A DNA stretch of 5,925 nt from Kiritimatiellales bacterium. Its GTDB lineage: Bacteria; Verrucomicrobiota; Kiritimatiellia; Kiritimatiellales; Pontiellaceae. The notes under the pieces were generated by a model. It saw only the letters and a list, made by a program, of their open reading frames with translations, was not told the DNA's origin and made no database searches. The stretch spans positions 1 to 5,925 of the forward strand of contig JAUXGY010000130.1 in NCBI GenBank assembly GCA_030621805.1. The letters are read 5' to 3'. The position numbers and the translations under genes were made by a program. Shown here one piece after another: positions 4,663 to 5,925 of the stretch (position 1 is its first letter; each line of letters begins with the position of its first letter).

Positions 4663-5925
4663 CTATGCATCGCCGTAGCGGCAGTCGGCACCGAGCATTT
4701 CCTCGATACGAAGCAGCTGGTTGTATTTGGAGATACGGTCGGAGCGACTGAGCGAGCCGGTTTTGATCTGCCCCGCGTTCGTTGCAACCGCAATGTCCGC
4801 GATGGTGTTGTCGGAGGTCTCTCCGGAACGGTGGGAAACGACGGCGGTGAAGCCGGCCTTGTGGGCCATCTCGATCGCATCGAGCGTTTCAGTCAGTGTA
4901 CCAATTTGGTTGACCTTGATGAGGATCGAGTTGGCACTGCCTTCCTTGATGCCGCGTGCAAGATATTCCACGTTGGTCACAAACAGGTCATCACCGACGA
5001 GCTGGCATTGATCGCCAATATTGTCGTTGAGGATTTTCCAGCCATCCCAGTCCTGCTCATCCATGCCGTCTTCGATGGAATCAATCGGGTACTTGCCAAT
5101 GAGCTCGGCGAGGTAGTCGGACTGTTCGGTGGAGGAGCGCTTCGCGCCGTTTTCGCCTTCGAATTTTGCGTAGTTGTACACGCCGTCTTCAAAGAACTCG
5201 GAGGCCGCGCAGTCGAGGGCAATGGTGACATCCTTGCCCGGCTCGTATCCGGCGTCCTTGATCGCCTGCATGATGGAGTCGAGGGCCTCCTCGGTGCCGC
5301 CGGACAGGTTGGGGGCAAAGCCGCCTTCGTCGCCGACCGCGGTGCTTAACCCCTTGCCCTTAAGGATGGCTTTCAGTGCGTGGAATACTTCGGCACCGCA
5401 GCGCAGGCCTTCCTTGAAGGTTGGAGCGCCGATCGGACGGATCATGAATTCCTGGAATGCGATCGGGGCGTCGGAGTGCGATCCACCATTGATGATGTTC
5501 ATCATCGGAACCGGAAGGGCTTTGGCGTTGGTTCCTCCGATGTAGCGGAACAACGGAAGGCCGAGATAGTCGGCGGCTGCATGGGCCGCCGCGAGGGAGA
5601 CGCCGAGCATGGCGTTGGCGCCGAGCTTGGACTTGGTCTTGGTGCCATCGAGTTCGATCATCAAGTTGTCGATGCCGGCTTGGTCGATGGCATCCATTCC
5701 GATGATGGCCGGAGCGATCTGGTCGTTCACGTTGTCCACCGCTTTCTGACATCCTTTTCCGAGGTAGCGGCTGGTATCGCCGTCGCGCAGTTCGAGGGCT
5801 TCGTTCACGCCAGTGGAGGCACCGGATGGAACCGCCGCTCGACCCATTGCGCCGGATTCGAGCAGGATATCCACTTCGAGGGTGGGGTTGCCGCGTGAGT
5901 CGAGAATTTCCCGTGCCAATACATC
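4663..5925 (-). CDS. eno: Enolase (5' end cut by window)
   Basis: Enolase converts 2-phosphoglycerate to phosphoenolpyruvate in lower glycolysis. The frame runs from the right window edge to a TAG at 4663-4665, giving 420 residues of the usual ~430; only the first few codons are missing. The edge reads DVLAREILDSRGNPTLEVD, so the TTG at 5917-5919 is internal. Catalytic and metal-binding elements are all present: SGASTG loop, NGGSHSD, FQEFMIRP, the VGDEGGFAP Glu, Mg ligands in IALDCAASEF, IEDGMDE and LVGDDLF, the signature Lys in ILIKVNQIGTLTET, and VVSHRSGET followed by IKTGSLSRSDR. The GGSHSDAP form of the His loop resembles enolases of Bacteroidetes and relatives more than the GGAHADN of Proteobacteria. 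The gene has its own terminator. No disruption is seen. Confidence 0.98.
   Translation of the reverse strand, partial: DVLAREILDSRGNPTLEVDILLESGAMGRAAVPSGASTGVNEALELRDGDTSRYLGKGCQKAVDNVNDQIAPAIIGMDAIDQAGIDNLMIELDGTKTKSKLGANAMLGVSLAAAHAAADYLGLPLFRYIGGTNAKALPVPMMNIINGGSHSDAPIAFQEFMIRPIGAPTFKEGLRCGAEVFHALKAILKGKGLSTAVGDEGGFAPNLSGGTEEALDSIMQAIKDAGYEPGKDVTIALDCAASEFFEDGVYNYAKFEGENGAKRSSTEQSDYLAELIGKYPIDSIEDGMDEQDWDGWKILNDNIGDQCQLVGDDLFVTNVEYLARGIKEGSANSILIKVNQIGTLTETLDAIEMAHKAGFTAVVSHRSGETSDNTIADIAVATNAGQIKTGSLSRSDRISKYNQLLRIEEMLGADCRYGDA

Noticed and set aside
4831..5898. Two 172-codon plus-strand frames (4831-5349 and 5380-5898) opposite enolase
   Set aside because: They lie wholly opposite conserved enolase coding sequence and show no domain or plausible start signal.

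Overview
The window looks like chromosomal DNA from a moderately GC-rich, free-living bacterium. The gene content is a type III glutamine synthetase, a hexokinase of the eukaryotic-type superfamily, an enolase with a GGSHSD loop, and start sites with weak or absent Shine-Dalgarno sequences. This combination is compatible with the PVC/Bacteroidetes side of the tree; a Kiritimatiellota-like host is my best guess, but it is an inference from gene style, not something the sequence proves.

Layout. Positions 1-1306 (+) hold the C-terminal part of a type III glutamine synthetase, cut by the left window edge and followed by a strong intrinsic terminator (1329-1363). Positions 1377-2669 (+) encode a complete hexokinase/glucokinase. 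Convergent to it, on the minus strand, one uninterrupted frame (2766-4049, open to 4181) encodes a nearly complete ThiD (HMP/HMP-P kinase). ThiD is joined in frame, through a translated repeat, to a REP-associated tyrosine transposase (RAYT, Y1/HUH family). Further right on the minus strand are a small FtsB/DivIC-type divisome protein (4221-4535) with a recognisable promoter, an intrinsic terminator (4609-4637), and enolase (4663 to the right edge, 5' end cut).

The most interesting part is 2664-3327. The RAYT reading frame is bracketed by two direct copies of a ~101-102 bp repeat (2664-2765 and 3227-3327). Each copy holds three short hairpins of the form GGGATC-nnn-GATCCC, and several of them carry GTAG on the 5' side or its complement CTAC on the 3' side. 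This is the architecture known for REP/BIME sequences and their cognate RAYTs. The left copy exactly fills the gap between the hexokinase stop and the RAYT stop, and it supplies the hexokinase TAG. The right copy is translated as a Gly/Pro/Thr-rich linker that fuses ThiD to the transposase. The ThiD frame also lacks any ATG, GTG, TTG or CTG codon upstream of its conserved N-terminal substrate-binding motif, so its true start is unresolved.

Functionally the neighbours are housekeeping genes: nitrogen assimilation (GSIII), sugar phosphorylation and lower glycolysis (hexokinase, enolase), thiamine pyrimidine synthesis or salvage (ThiD) and cell division (FtsB). Apart from enolase and FtsB, which are adjacent in many bacteria, they do not form an obvious single pathway.
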